From assembly GCA_934654475.1 (NCBI GenBank), contig CAKUFZ010000019.1, positions 1-33,046 of the forward strand: a DNA stretch of 33,046 bases, written 5' to 3'. The notes beneath the pieces were generated by a model. That model ran no database searches. It was not told where the DNA came from and saw only the letters and a list, made by a program, of their open reading frames with translations. The DNA comes from an uncultured Coriobacteriales bacterium. Lineage in GTDB: Bacteria > Actinomycetota > Coriobacteriia > Coriobacteriales > UMGS124. Positions 23,311 through 31,387 of this stretch are shown in pieces. Every line of letters begins with the position of its first letter. Positions within the stretch are counted from its first letter, which is position 1. A program made the translations under genes and the position numbers.

Positions 23311-25617
23311 GTGTCCAACAGGCCCCAGAACAGCAGGCCCCAGGGTCGAAACAAGAACAACCCGCAAGGCGGCCCCGGCCGCCGCAGCGACGCCCAACCC
23401 CAGGGCGACCAGCGCCGCAAGCGCCGTCCCAACGACGACGACGCACGCCCACAGGCCCACGAGCACAGCAACAAACCCAGGCCGCGCAACGACGAGGCAC
23501 CCCTGGGCAAGCGCCAAAGCCGCCCTCAGGGCAACGCGTCCCAGTCTTCAGACAGGCACGGCTCTGGTTCCCGCAACGACGAGGCACCCTTGGGCAAGCG
23601 CCGTCAGGATTCCGGCCAGGCGGCCCCCAAATCTGGCGGTGCCCCTAGGCCCTCTGAGCAGCTCGGACGCAACCCGGGCCAGGCCAAGCGCGGCCCCAAG
23701 CCTGCCGGCGGCGCCCCCAAGCCCGCAAAACAGCCCAAGCAGCCCGCCCCCTCGGCGCTGCCCGACCGCAGCAAGTTCCTGCCCACGACCCCGCAGGACC
23801 TCAAGGACCGCGGCATCGAGCAGCTCGACTTCGTGTATGTGTCGGGCGACGCCTACGTGGACCACTCCTCCTTTGGCACCGCCATCATCTCGAGGGTGCT
23901 CGTGGCCTTTGGCTACACGGTGGGCATCATCGCCCAGCCCGATTGGCGCGACCCCGAGAGCATCGCAGTCCTCGGCGAGCCGCGCCTTGGCTTCCTCGTT
24001 TCCTCGGGCAACATGGACTCGATGGTCAACCACTACACCTCCAACAAGAAGCGCCGCTCCACCGACGCCTACTCGCCCGGCGGCGAGGCGGGCCTGCGCC
24101 CCAACCGCGCCGTGAGCGTCTACGGCAACCTCATCCGCAAGCGCTTCAAGCATGTGCCCATCATCATCGGCGGCATCGAGGCAAGCCTGCGCCGCCTTGC
24201 CCACTACGACTACTGGAGCGACTCGCTCAAGCGCTCCATCCTGCTCGATTCCAACGCTGACCTGCTCATTTACGGCATGGGCGAGCATGCCGTACACGAA
24301 GTGGCCGATTCTCTGGCCGCCGGCATCGCCGTGCAGGACATCACCTACGTCGCAGGCACCGTGTATCGCGCCCGCGACCTCGAGGCCACCGTGGACCCCG
24401 TGATGCTGCCCTCCTACCAGGAGATGCTCGACGACAAGACCGCCTACGCCAAGAGCTTCTACACCCAGTACTGCAACATGGACTCCCACTACGCCAAGAC
24501 GCTCGTGGAGCAGTACGAGGAACACCTCTTCGTGGTGCAGAACCCCCCGGCCGAGCCCCTCAGCGCCGATGAGCTCGACTTTGTGTACGAGCTGCCCTAC
24601 GCCGGCACCTACCACCCCGACTACGAGGCCGCAGGCGGCGTCCCCGCCATCAAGGAGATCAAGTTCTCGCTCACCTCAAACCGCGGCTGCTTCGGCGGCT
24701 GCAGTTTCTGCGCCCTGGCCTTCCACCAAGGGCGACGTCTGCAGGCGCGCAGCCACGAGTCGCTCGTGCGCGAGGCCAAGGCACTCACGGCCCTGCCCGA
24801 CTTCAAGGGCTACATCCACGACGTGGGCGGCCCCACGGCAAACTTCCAGGCACCGGCATGCACCCAGCAGCTCAAGCGCGGCGTGTGCCCCACCAAGCAG
24901 TGCCTTTTCCCCAAGCCTTGCCGCAACCTCAAGCCCGACCACACCGCCTACATCAAGCTGCTGCGCGAGCTGCGCGAGCTGCCGGGCGTGAAGAAGGTCT
25001 TCGTGCGCTCGGGCATACGCTTCGACTACATCATGGCCGACCCGCACGGGGAGGACTTCATCCGCGAGCTTTCCGCACACCATGTGTCGGGCCAGCTGCG
25101 CGTAGCACCCGAGCATGTCTCCGACAACGTGCTTGCCCTTATGGGAAAACCTGGTCAAGACGTGTACCAGGCGTTTTGCGATGAGTTCAAGCGCATCAAC
25201 AAGCAGCTGGGCTTGGAGCAATACGTGGTGCCCTACCTCATCTCGTCGCACCCCGGCTCCACCATGGACGACGCCATCGCCCTGGCCGAGGCCGTGCGCG
25301 ACATGGGCTACATGCCCGAGCAGGTGAGCGACTTCTACCCCACGCCCTCCACCCTGTCCACCGTCATGTACTACACGGGCCTCGACCCGCGCACCATGCA
25401 GCCCATTTATGTGCCGCGCGACCCCCAGGAAAAGGCCATGCAACGCGCGCTCATCCAGTACCGCGACCCCAAGAACTACGACCTGGTGCACAAAGCGCTC
25501 GTAAAGGCCGGCCGCCAGGACCTCATCGGCTACGACAAGCACTGCCTCATCAGACCCACGCGCCCCAAACAGGCAGGTAACGACGGCGGTGCAGCTGGCA
25601 AGGGCAAGCGTCGCTAG
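23311..25617 (+). CDS. ygiQ: YgiQ family radical SAM protein with disordered N-terminal extension
   Basis: The 768-residue protein is read from GTG 23311 because GGGAGGG lies 7 nt upstream; an in-frame start at 23245 has no such site. Residues 1-150 are a basic, Arg/Gln/Asn/Pro/Gly-rich disordered region. From FLPTTPQDLKDRGIEQLDF the protein follows YgiQ (UPF0313): VSGDAYVDHSSFGTA, GNMDSMVNHYT, GGIEASLRRLAHYDYWSD, radical SAM cluster CFGGCSFC, GGPTANFQ, and MYYTGLDPR near the end. It should bind a [4Fe-4S] cluster and S-adenosylmethionine. The family's reaction is unknown to me. E. coli YgiQ lacks such an N-terminal tail. Confidence 0.93.
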   Translation: MSNRPQNSRPQGRNKNNPQGGPGRRSDAQPQGDQRRKRRPNDDDARPQAHEHSNKPRPRNDEAPLGKRQSRPQGNASQSSDRHGSGSRNDEAPLGKRRQDSGQAAPKSGGAPRPSEQLGRNPGQAKRGPKPAGGAPKPAKQPKQPAPSALPDRSKFLPTTPQDLKDRGIEQLDFVYVSGDAYVDHSSFGTAIISRVLVAFGYTVGIIAQPDWRDPESIAVLGEPRLGFLVSSGNMDSMVNHYTSNKKRRSTDAYSPGGEAGLRPNRAVSVYGNLIRKRFKHVPIIIGGIEASLRRLAHYDYWSDSLKRSILLDSNADLLIYGMGEHAVHEVADSLAAGIAVQDITYVAGTVYRARDLEATVDPVMLPSYQEMLDDKTAYAKSFYTQYCNMDSHYAKTLVEQYEEHLFVVQNPPAEPLSADELDFVYELPYAGTYHPDYEAAGGVPAIKEIKFSLTSNRGCFGGCSFCALAFHQGRRLQARSHESLVREAKALTALPDFKGYIHDVGGPTANFQAPACTQQLKRGVCPTKQCLFPKPCRNLKPDHTAYIKLLRELRELPGVKKVFVRSGIRFDYIMADPHGEDFIRELSAHHVSGQLRVAPEHVSDNVLALMGKPGQDVYQAFCDEFKRINKQLGLEQYVVPYLISSHPGSTMDDAIALAEAVRDMGYMPEQVSDFYPTPSTLSTVMYYTGLDPRTMQPIYVPRDPQEKAMQRALIQYRDPKNYDLVHKALVKAGRQDLIGYDKHCLIRPTRPKQAGNDGGAAGKGKRR
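23485..23602 (+). repeat. 31-nt direct repeat in the ygiQ N-terminal extension
   Basis: The 31-nt sequences 23485-23515 and 23572-23602 differ at one base and both encode RNDEAPLGKR. The 87-nt spacing keeps the frame. This is a recent internal duplication in the disordered, basic tail. Confidence 0.85.
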
Positions 25618-25656
25618 ACATCTGCCAATCATTGCGTTTTCGCCATAATTGCCCCA

Positions 25657-25683
25657 GCGCCGCCCCGTGCGGGGTGGCGGGGG
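25657..25683 (+). terminator. GC-rich hairpin after ygiQ
   Basis: GCGCC GCCCC, loop GTGC, then GGGGT GGCG forms a compact hairpin 40 nt after the ygiQ stop. There is no U-tract. It may be a weak terminator ahead of the lipoprotein gene. TAAAGT at 25695 is a possible -10 box for that gene. Confidence 0.35.
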
Positions 25684-25758
25684 CCTCTTCGGGCTAAAGT
25701 AGGCTCACTCACCCAACGCGCCCACCAGGCGCGTACATCGAAAAGCACAGGAGAGACC

Positions 25759-26832
25759 ATGAAGCGCTTCCTTGCCAAGGCGGGCCTTGCCGCCGCCCTT
25801 ACCCTCAGCGTCGTCGCCGTCGGTGCCCTTACCGGCTGTGGCTCGCAGAACGCCAGCACACAGGGTGCCGACGAGGAGACCACCGCCACGGTCGCCACCT
25901 CGTCGGGGCAGGCCGTGAGCTCGTCGAACAGCAGCACGGGTTCGGACCAGGCCCCCAGCGTCCCCACGCCGACGTTCGACTTTAGCCGCGACCTCGATGA
26001 CAACGGCCATTGGAAGGACATCACGGCCGGCGACTACGTCACGCTGTGCGATTACAGCTCCATCGAGATTCCCGCCTCGACGATCGACGTCTCCGACCAG
26101 GTGCAGAAGCGCATGGACTCCATCGTCTCCAGCGCCGGCATCGACGAGCTCACCGACGACTGGGTGCAGCAGAACTACGCCGAGTCTCGCGGCTGGAAGA
26201 CCGTCGAGGACATGCGCGAGGCCCTCACCGAGTCCTATCAGGAAGACGCCAAGCAGACCTACATCCAGAACTACGTGGTGGAGCACTCGACCTTCACCGA
26301 GGTGCCCCAGACCCTGCTCGATTACACCAGCGACTACCTGGTGTATCAGTACACCTACATGGCAAGCCAGTACAACTTCACGCTTGAGGACCTCATCAAG
26401 ATGATGTACGGCTACACCACCACCGACGAGCTCGTGGAGAACAACCAGGACACCATCGAGAGCCAGGCCAAGATGTATCTGGCGTTCCAGGCCATCGTCG
26501 AGAAGGAAGGCAGGGTCGCCGACGACAACGAGCTCAAGGAGCACTACGGCAGCGACCTGGACTCCCTCACGCAGACCTACGGCACGCCCTACCTCAAGCA
26601 GACCATCCTCATGAACGACACGCTGGCCGAGCTCGCCGCCAACGCGACCATCGTGGACGACTCGGCCGACAAGACCGACGCCGCCGAGAAGGACGCCGCC
26701 TCCGACGAGAAGGCGAGCAGCGACACGACCAGCGCGACCGAGGAGAAGGCAGCCTCCGACGAGGACGCCGAGAAGGCGACCTCCGCCAAGGACGCCGACA
26801 AGACCGCTGACAGCTCCTCTTCCACCAAGTAA
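25759..26832 (+). CDS. Trigger-factor-like lipoprotein
   Basis: The 357-residue protein starts at ATG 25759 behind CAGGAGAG. Residues 1-28 are a lipoprotein signal ending in the lipobox ALTGC, so it is anchored outside the membrane. A Ser/Thr-rich linker precedes a domain that resembles trigger factor: GDYVTLCDYSSIEIP and STIDVSDQVQKRMDSI, then a C-terminal chaperone-like part (EVPQTLLDYTSDYLV, NFTLEDLIKMMYG, AIVEKEGRVADDNELKEHY). The FKBP isomerase segment usually found between them is missing. The last ~60 residues are an acidic Ala/Lys/Ser tail. It is probably an extracytoplasmic folding helper. It stands alone with its own terminator. Confidence 0.75.
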   Translation: MKRFLAKAGLAAALTLSVVAVGALTGCGSQNASTQGADEETTATVATSSGQAVSSSNSSTGSDQAPSVPTPTFDFSRDLDDNGHWKDITAGDYVTLCDYSSIEIPASTIDVSDQVQKRMDSIVSSAGIDELTDDWVQQNYAESRGWKTVEDMREALTESYQEDAKQTYIQNYVVEHSTFTEVPQTLLDYTSDYLVYQYTYMASQYNFTLEDLIKMMYGYTTTDELVENNQDTIESQAKMYLAFQAIVEKEGRVADDNELKEHYGSDLDSLTQTYGTPYLKQTILMNDTLAELAANATIVDDSADKTDAAEKDAASDEKASSDTTSATEEKAASDEDAEKATSAKDADKTADSSSSTK

Positions 26833-26866
26833 AAACCGCCCTCACGCGGCCCATATGCCCCTCTTG

Positions 26867-26897
26867 AAAGACGCTCCTTCGGGGGCGTCTTTTCTTT
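26867..26897 (+). terminator. Intrinsic terminator of the lipoprotein gene
   Basis: AAAGACGCTCC, tetraloop TTCG, then GGGGGCGTCTTT is followed by TCTTTCTTT. It is 35 nt after the stop codon and has the canonical Rho-independent form. Confidence 0.9.
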
Positions 26898-26930
26898 CTT
26901 TGAGGTGACGAAAATTTGACGGTCTCCCTG

Positions 26931-26959
26931 TTGGGTTTAGGCCCCGATACCCCTACAAT
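26931..26959 (+). promoter_or_regulatory. Sigma-70-type promoter of the potABCD operon
   Basis: TTGGGT (26931-26936) and TACAAT (26954-26959) are separated by exactly 17 nt and lie about 50 nt upstream of the potA start. No other promoter is needed downstream because the four genes overlap or nearly touch. Confidence 0.6.
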
Positions 26960-27007
26960 AGGCCTTCGTGCATTGTTCCCGATAAGCTCGGCCGAGAGGA
27001 GTGAGAG

Positions 27008-28078
27008 TTGGAAGTTCCACTGGTAGACCTTGTAGGCATCTGCAAGGAGTTCGACGGCAACACCATTCTCAACGACTACAACCTATCCATCAAGCAAAAC
27101 GAGTTCGTCACCTTGCTGGGCCCATCAGGCTGCGGCAAGACGACGCTTTTGCGTTGCATCGCAGGTTTTGAGCAGCCAGACGCGGGCAAGATCCTCTTCG
27201 AAGGCAAGGACATCACGTCGCTGCCCGCCCACAAGCGCCCGCTCAACACCGTCTTCCAGAAATACTCGCTCTTCAGCCACATGACCGTGGCCGAGAACAT
27301 CGCCTTTGGCCTCAAGATCTCGAAGAAGAGTAAGAAATACATCGCCGACAAAGTGGACTACGCGCTCAAGCTCGTCGACCTCGACGGGTTTGGCTCTCGC
27401 ATGCCCAACTCCCTGTCGGGCGGCCAGCAGCAGCGCGTCGCCATCGCGCGCGCCATCGTCAACGAGCCCCGCGCCCTCCTGCTTGACGAGCCGCTCTCCG
27501 CACTCGACCTCAAGCTGCGCCAAGACATGCAGTACGAGCTCATCCGCCTCAAGAACGAGCTGGGCATCTCCTTCATCTTCGTCACGCACGACCAGGAGGA
27601 GGCCCTCACCATGTCCGACACGGTCGTGGTCATGAACCAGGGCCGCATCCAGCAGATGGGCACCCCGCAGGACATCTACAACGAGCCCACCAACGCGTTC
27701 GTGGCCGGCTTCGTGGGCGACTCCAACATCATCGACGCCGTCATGCTGCAGGACAAGCAAGTTGCCCTGTGCGGCGCACGCTGGGAGTGCATCGACACCG
27801 GCTTCGGCACCAATCGCCCGGTCGACGTCGTCATCCGCCCCGAGGACGTGGAGTACGTCGAGCCCGAACGCGGCATCATCAGGGGCGTCGTGAGCCACAT
27901 CATCTTCAAGGGCGTGCACTGGGAGATGGAGGTGGAAGCCGGCGGCTTCACCTGGCTCGTGCAGTCCACCAACATGACGCCCGTGGGCACCGAGGTCGGC
28001 ATCTACGTGCGTCCCGAGAACATCCAGGTCATGCACAAGCCTCAGACCGAGGACGAGGAGGCCCTCATCAATGAGTAG
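27008..28078 (+). CDS. potA: Spermidine/putrescine ABC transporter ATP-binding protein PotA
   Basis: The 356-residue protein starts at TTG 27008 behind GAGAGGAG; no ATG or GTG start fits the frame. Walker A GPSGCGKTT (38-46), signature LSGGQ (136-140), Walker B LLLDEP (157-162) and the H-loop VTHDQEEAL are intact. The C-terminal ~110 residues form a TOBE-type regulatory domain. It powers uptake through PotB/PotC in the membrane. It is the first gene of potABCD and overlaps potB by 8 nt. Confidence 0.93.
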   Translation: MEVPLVDLVGICKEFDGNTILNDYNLSIKQNEFVTLLGPSGCGKTTLLRCIAGFEQPDAGKILFEGKDITSLPAHKRPLNTVFQKYSLFSHMTVAENIAFGLKISKKSKKYIADKVDYALKLVDLDGFGSRMPNSLSGGQQQRVAIARAIVNEPRALLLDEPLSALDLKLRQDMQYELIRLKNELGISFIFVTHDQEEALTMSDTVVVMNQGRIQQMGTPQDIYNEPTNAFVAGFVGDSNIIDAVMLQDKQVALCGARWECIDTGFGTNRPVDVVIRPEDVEYVEPERGIIRGVVSHIIFKGVHWEMEVEAGGFTWLVQSTNMTPVGTEVGIYVRPENIQVMHKPQTEDEEALINE

Positions 28079-28982
28079 CCTCGACAAAAAGGAGCCTCCA
28101 GCCGGCGAAGGGTCTACGGCGGCGCTCGCCTGCCCCGTGCGTCCGCGCATCTCGAAGTCGCGCCTCGTGCGCGAGCTTCTGGCAGGTCCCTTCATGGCAT
28201 GGATCGTCATCTTCACCGTGGTACCGCTCGCGCTCATGTTCAGCCGCGGCTTCACCGACAAGGCCGGCAACTTCACGTTCGACAACGTGATGGCCATCAC
28301 CAACCCCATCTACTTCAAGGCGCTCGTGCTTGCACTCGAGCTGTCGGTGGTGGCCACCGTGGTGTGCCTCCTGCTGGCCTACCCGCTGGCGCTCATCCTG
28401 CGCGGCATGAAGCACGGCTCAGCCGGCGCCATCGTGTTCATCTTCGTGCTCCCCATGTGGATGAACTCGCTTCTGCGCACCATCGCCTGGCAGTCGCTGC
28501 TTGAGAAGGAAGGCGTCATCAACGGCCTGCTCGGCGTGCTGGGGCTTCCCGGCATCGGCATCATCAACACACCCGCAGCCGTCGTGCTCGGCATGGTGTA
28601 CAACTACCTGCCCTTCATGGTGCTGCCCCTGTACAACGCCCTCGCCAAGATTGACGACGACATCATCGACGCCTCGCACGACCTGGGCGCGAACTTCTGG
28701 GCAACGCTGCGCCACGTGCTCATCCCCCAGAGCGTCGCGGGCATCGTGAGCGGCATCACCATGGTGTTCGTGCCCTCGCTCACCACCTTCGTGGTCAGCG
28801 ACATCCTGGGCGGCGGCAAGGTGGCCCTCATCGGCAACCTCATCGAGCAGCAGTTCACGGTCAGCTACGACTGGAACACCGGCGCGGGCCTGTCCATCGT
28901 GCTCATGGTTTTCGTGCTGGCGAGCATGGCCGTCATGAACGCCTTCGACAAGTCGGACATGGCGAGCAGGAAGGTGGCCTAG
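28071..28982 (+). CDS. potB: Spermidine/putrescine ABC transporter permease PotB
   Basis: The 303-residue permease has about six membrane segments and the BPD_transp_1 coupling (EAA) loop DASHDLGANFWATLRHVLIP, which docks on PotA. A ~40-residue polar N-terminal lead (KKEPPAGEGSTAALACPVRP) precedes the first helix and is longer than usual. The start overlaps the end of potA and the stop is one base from potC. Confidence 0.93.
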   Translation: MSSLDKKEPPAGEGSTAALACPVRPRISKSRLVRELLAGPFMAWIVIFTVVPLALMFSRGFTDKAGNFTFDNVMAITNPIYFKALVLALELSVVATVVCLLLAYPLALILRGMKHGSAGAIVFIFVLPMWMNSLLRTIAWQSLLEKEGVINGLLGVLGLPGIGIINTPAAVVLGMVYNYLPFMVLPLYNALAKIDDDIIDASHDLGANFWATLRHVLIPQSVAGIVSGITMVFVPSLTTFVVSDILGGGKVALIGNLIEQQFTVSYDWNTGAGLSIVLMVFVLASMAVMNAFDKSDMASRKVA

Positions 28983-28983
28983 C

Positions 28984-29814
28984 ATGAAGAAGTTCGGCTC
29001 CAAGCTCTACCTGGGCCTCATCCTGCTCTTCCTGTACGCCCCCATCGTCACGCTCATGGTGCTGAGCTTCAACTCCTCCAAGAGCCGCGCGGTATGGGGC
29101 GGCTTCACGCTCGACTGGTACGCGCAGATGTTCGACTCGCCCAAGATCATGGGCGCGCTCTACAACTCGCTCACCATCGCGCTCATCGCCTCGGTGGTCG
29201 CCACGATCATCGGCCTCCTGGCCTGCATCGGCATACAGGCAATGCGCCGCTCTACCAGGACGTTCTGGCTCACGCTCAACAACATCCCGATGCTCAACGC
29301 CGACATCGTCACCGGCCTTTCGCTCATGATCTGCTTCGGCGCCTTCGGCATCTCGCTGGGCTACGGCTCGATTTTGGTGGCACACATCGCCTTCTGCATC
29401 CCCTACGTCATCCTGTCCATCATGCCGCGTATCAAGACGGCCTCGGCGGGAACTTACGAGGCGGCGCAGGACCTGGGCGCAAGCCCCTTCAAAGCGTTCG
29501 TAAAGGTCGTTCTGCCCGAGCTCATGCCGGGCATTGTGGCGGGCTTCCTGCTGTCGTTCACGATGAGCCTCGACGACTTCGTCATCAGCTACTTCGTGCG
29601 CGGCCGCGGCGTCGACACGCTCTCCACCCTCATCTACACGCAGGTGCGTCGCGGCATCGTGCCGAGCATGTACGCCCTGTCCACCCTCATCTTCGTCGTG
29701 GTACTCGTGGTGCTGCTTGTGCAGAACTTCGCCCCCGGCTGGATTGAAAAGCAGGCTATCAAGCGCAAGGAGCGCAAGGCGCTCAAGGCCGACCCCACCA
29801 ACGAAATCGCGTAA
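28984..29814 (+). CDS. potC: Spermidine/putrescine ABC transporter permease PotC
   Basis: A 276-residue second permease with six hydrophobic segments, the PotC-type opening YLGLILLFLYAPIVTLMVLS and the EAA loop YEAAQDLGASPFKAFVKVVL. It pairs with PotB to form the channel. It begins one base after the potB stop, so translation is probably coupled. A Lys/Arg/Glu-rich cytoplasmic tail ends the protein. Confidence 0.93.
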   Translation: MKKFGSKLYLGLILLFLYAPIVTLMVLSFNSSKSRAVWGGFTLDWYAQMFDSPKIMGALYNSLTIALIASVVATIIGLLACIGIQAMRRSTRTFWLTLNNIPMLNADIVTGLSLMICFGAFGISLGYGSILVAHIAFCIPYVILSIMPRIKTASAGTYEAAQDLGASPFKAFVKVVLPELMPGIVAGFLLSFTMSLDDFVISYFVRGRGVDTLSTLIYTQVRRGIVPSMYALSTLIFVVVLVVLLVQNFAPGWIEKQAIKRKERKALKADPTNEIA

Positions 29815-29826
29815 GGAGAACAAACC

Positions 29827-30927
29827 ATGGCTATTTCTCGCAGACAGTTCATGGCGGCAGGCGCCGCACTCGCCGGTACCGCTGCTATCGCCGGCCTTTC
29901 CGGCTGCGGTGCCGACAACAGCTCCACCGACGGCGACTCCACCAAGGCCGATTCCGGCAAGCTCTACGTCTACAACTGGGGCGAGTACATCGACGAGGAC
30001 GTCGTCTCCCTGTTTGAGGAGGAGACCGGCATCGAGGTCGTCTACGACACCTTTGAGACCAACGAGATCATGTACCCCATCATCGAGCAGGGCCAGACCG
30101 TCTACGACGTGGTGTGCCCCAGCGACTACATGGTCGACAAGATGCGCAAGAACGGCCTTCTCGCCGAGATTGACTTCGACAACATCCCCAACTACAAGAA
30201 CATCGCCGCCGCTCAGATCGAGACGTCCAAGCAGTTCGACCCCGAGAACAAGTTCAGTGTGCCCTACACCTGGGGCACCATGGGCATCCTGTACGACACG
30301 AAGCGCGTGGTCGAGCCTCCCACCAGCTGGGACGTGCTGTGGGACGAGCAGTACAAGGGCGAGATCCTCATGCAGAAGTCGGTGCGCGACCTTCTCGCCG
30401 TGGGCCTCAAGAAGCTCGGCTACTCGCTCAACACCACCGATGCCGACCAGATCGCCGAGGCTCGCGACCTGCTCATCGAGCAGAAGCCCCTCGTGCAGGC
30501 CTACGTCATCGACCAGGTGCGCGACAAGATGATTGGCGGCGAGGCCATCCTGGGCTGCATCTACTCCGGCGAGTACCTCTACTGCAAGGAGGAGAACCCC
30601 GACCTGGCCTACGTGGTGCCCGACGAGGGCTCCAACGTATGGGTCGACTCCTGGGTCATCCCGGCCAACGCCGAGAACAAGGCCAACGCCGAGAAGTGGA
30701 TCGACTTCATGTGCCGCCCCGACATCGCCCTCAAGAACTTCGAGTACATCTGGTACGCCACGCCCAACACCGAGGCGCTCAAGGAGATCGAGCCCGAGAT
30801 CGCCGAGGATCCCGGCGTGTTCCCCGACCAGGAGCTCATCGACCGCTGCGAGGTCTTCAACAGCCTCGACGCCGACGTGGAGAAGCTCTACACCGACGCC
30901 TACAACCAGATACTCGCAGCCGACTAA
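29827..30927 (+). CDS. potD: Polyamine-binding lipoprotein PotD
   Basis: The 366-residue substrate-binding protein starts at ATG 29827 behind AAGGAG. The signal holds both a twin-arginine-like SRRQFM and the lipobox LSGC (Cys27), so it is anchored outside and may travel by Tat. Polyamine-site residues known from PotD are recognisable: Trp51 and Tyr54 in YNWGEYID, and Trp272/Asp274 in VWVDSWVIPANA. It delivers spermidine or putrescine to PotB/PotC. Last gene of the operon, 12 nt after potC. Confidence 0.93.
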   Translation: MAISRRQFMAAGAALAGTAAIAGLSGCGADNSSTDGDSTKADSGKLYVYNWGEYIDEDVVSLFEEETGIEVVYDTFETNEIMYPIIEQGQTVYDVVCPSDYMVDKMRKNGLLAEIDFDNIPNYKNIAAAQIETSKQFDPENKFSVPYTWGTMGILYDTKRVVEPPTSWDVLWDEQYKGEILMQKSVRDLLAVGLKKLGYSLNTTDADQIAEARDLLIEQKPLVQAYVIDQVRDKMIGGEAILGCIYSGEYLYCKEENPDLAYVVPDEGSNVWVDSWVIPANAENKANAEKWIDFMCRPDIALKNFEYIWYATPNTEALKEIEPEIAEDPGVFPDQELIDRCEVFNSLDADVEKLYTDAYNQILAAD

Positions 30928-30955
30928 GGCCGAGCTCCATAAGTACGCACACAGA

Positions 30956-30997
30956 AACGCCCCCGAGCCCAGCTACGGACTCGGGGGCGTTTTTTTC
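30956..30997 (+). terminator. Intrinsic terminator of the potABCD operon
   Basis: AACGCCCCCGAG pairs with CTCGGGGGCGTT, with the loop between, and TTTTTTT follows. It is 28 nt after the potD stop and faces the convergent zinc-ribbon remnant. Confidence 0.93.
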
Positions 30998-31025
30998 ATG
31001 CTGAAAGGCAGGGATGGTCGGACAG

Positions 31026-31307
31026 TCACGGGGCACCCCATGGCTCGGCGGCGGCGCTTCCCGCCTTGCAACAGGCCTTGAGACCGAAGGTGCGGTGACA
31101 CTGGGTGCAGAGCCAACGCTGGGCACCCGCGCGGTCGCGGCCCTTGCGCACGACGAATGTGCAGCCGCAGTGCGGGCACGTGGGGCTGCGCGAGCCATCG
31201 CCCTCAAAGGGATCCGAGCCAGAGAGCATCGAGTCAAGCGCGTCGCGCACCTCAATCGCCTCGTCGCGCGAAAGCCCCTTTAGAAACTGCCAGTACACAT
31301 CCCTCAT
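31026..31307 (-). pseudogene. Transposase-like zinc-ribbon N-terminal fragment
   Basis: The 93-residue frame starts at ATG 31307 (GGGGG upstream). Residues ~43-75 form a zinc ribbon, CPHCGCTFVVRKGRDRAGAQ then WLCTQCHRTF, typical of the start of IS1595/IS1-type transposases. Just after TFGL the similarity ends and the frame runs out in KACCKAGSAAAEPWGAP. No DDE catalytic domain or terminal inverted repeats are visible. It is most likely the 5' remnant of a transposase, but a small stand-alone zinc-ribbon protein cannot be excluded. Confidence 0.6.
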
Positions 31308-31341
31308 GATCGATGCCCCCTTTCGGCCTCGACGTACAAGC

Positions 31342-31370
31342 GGGCACCCCGGCTTTGCGCCAGGGTGCCC
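31342..31370 (-). terminator. Hairpin after the surface-protein gene
   Basis: GGGCACCC (31342-31349) pairs with GGGTGCCC (31363-31370), 18 nt beyond the surface-protein stop. No U-tract follows on the reverse strand, so it is a weak or Rho-assisted terminator candidate. Confidence 0.45.
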
Positions 31371-31387
31371 CTTGCCTTACTTACGTG

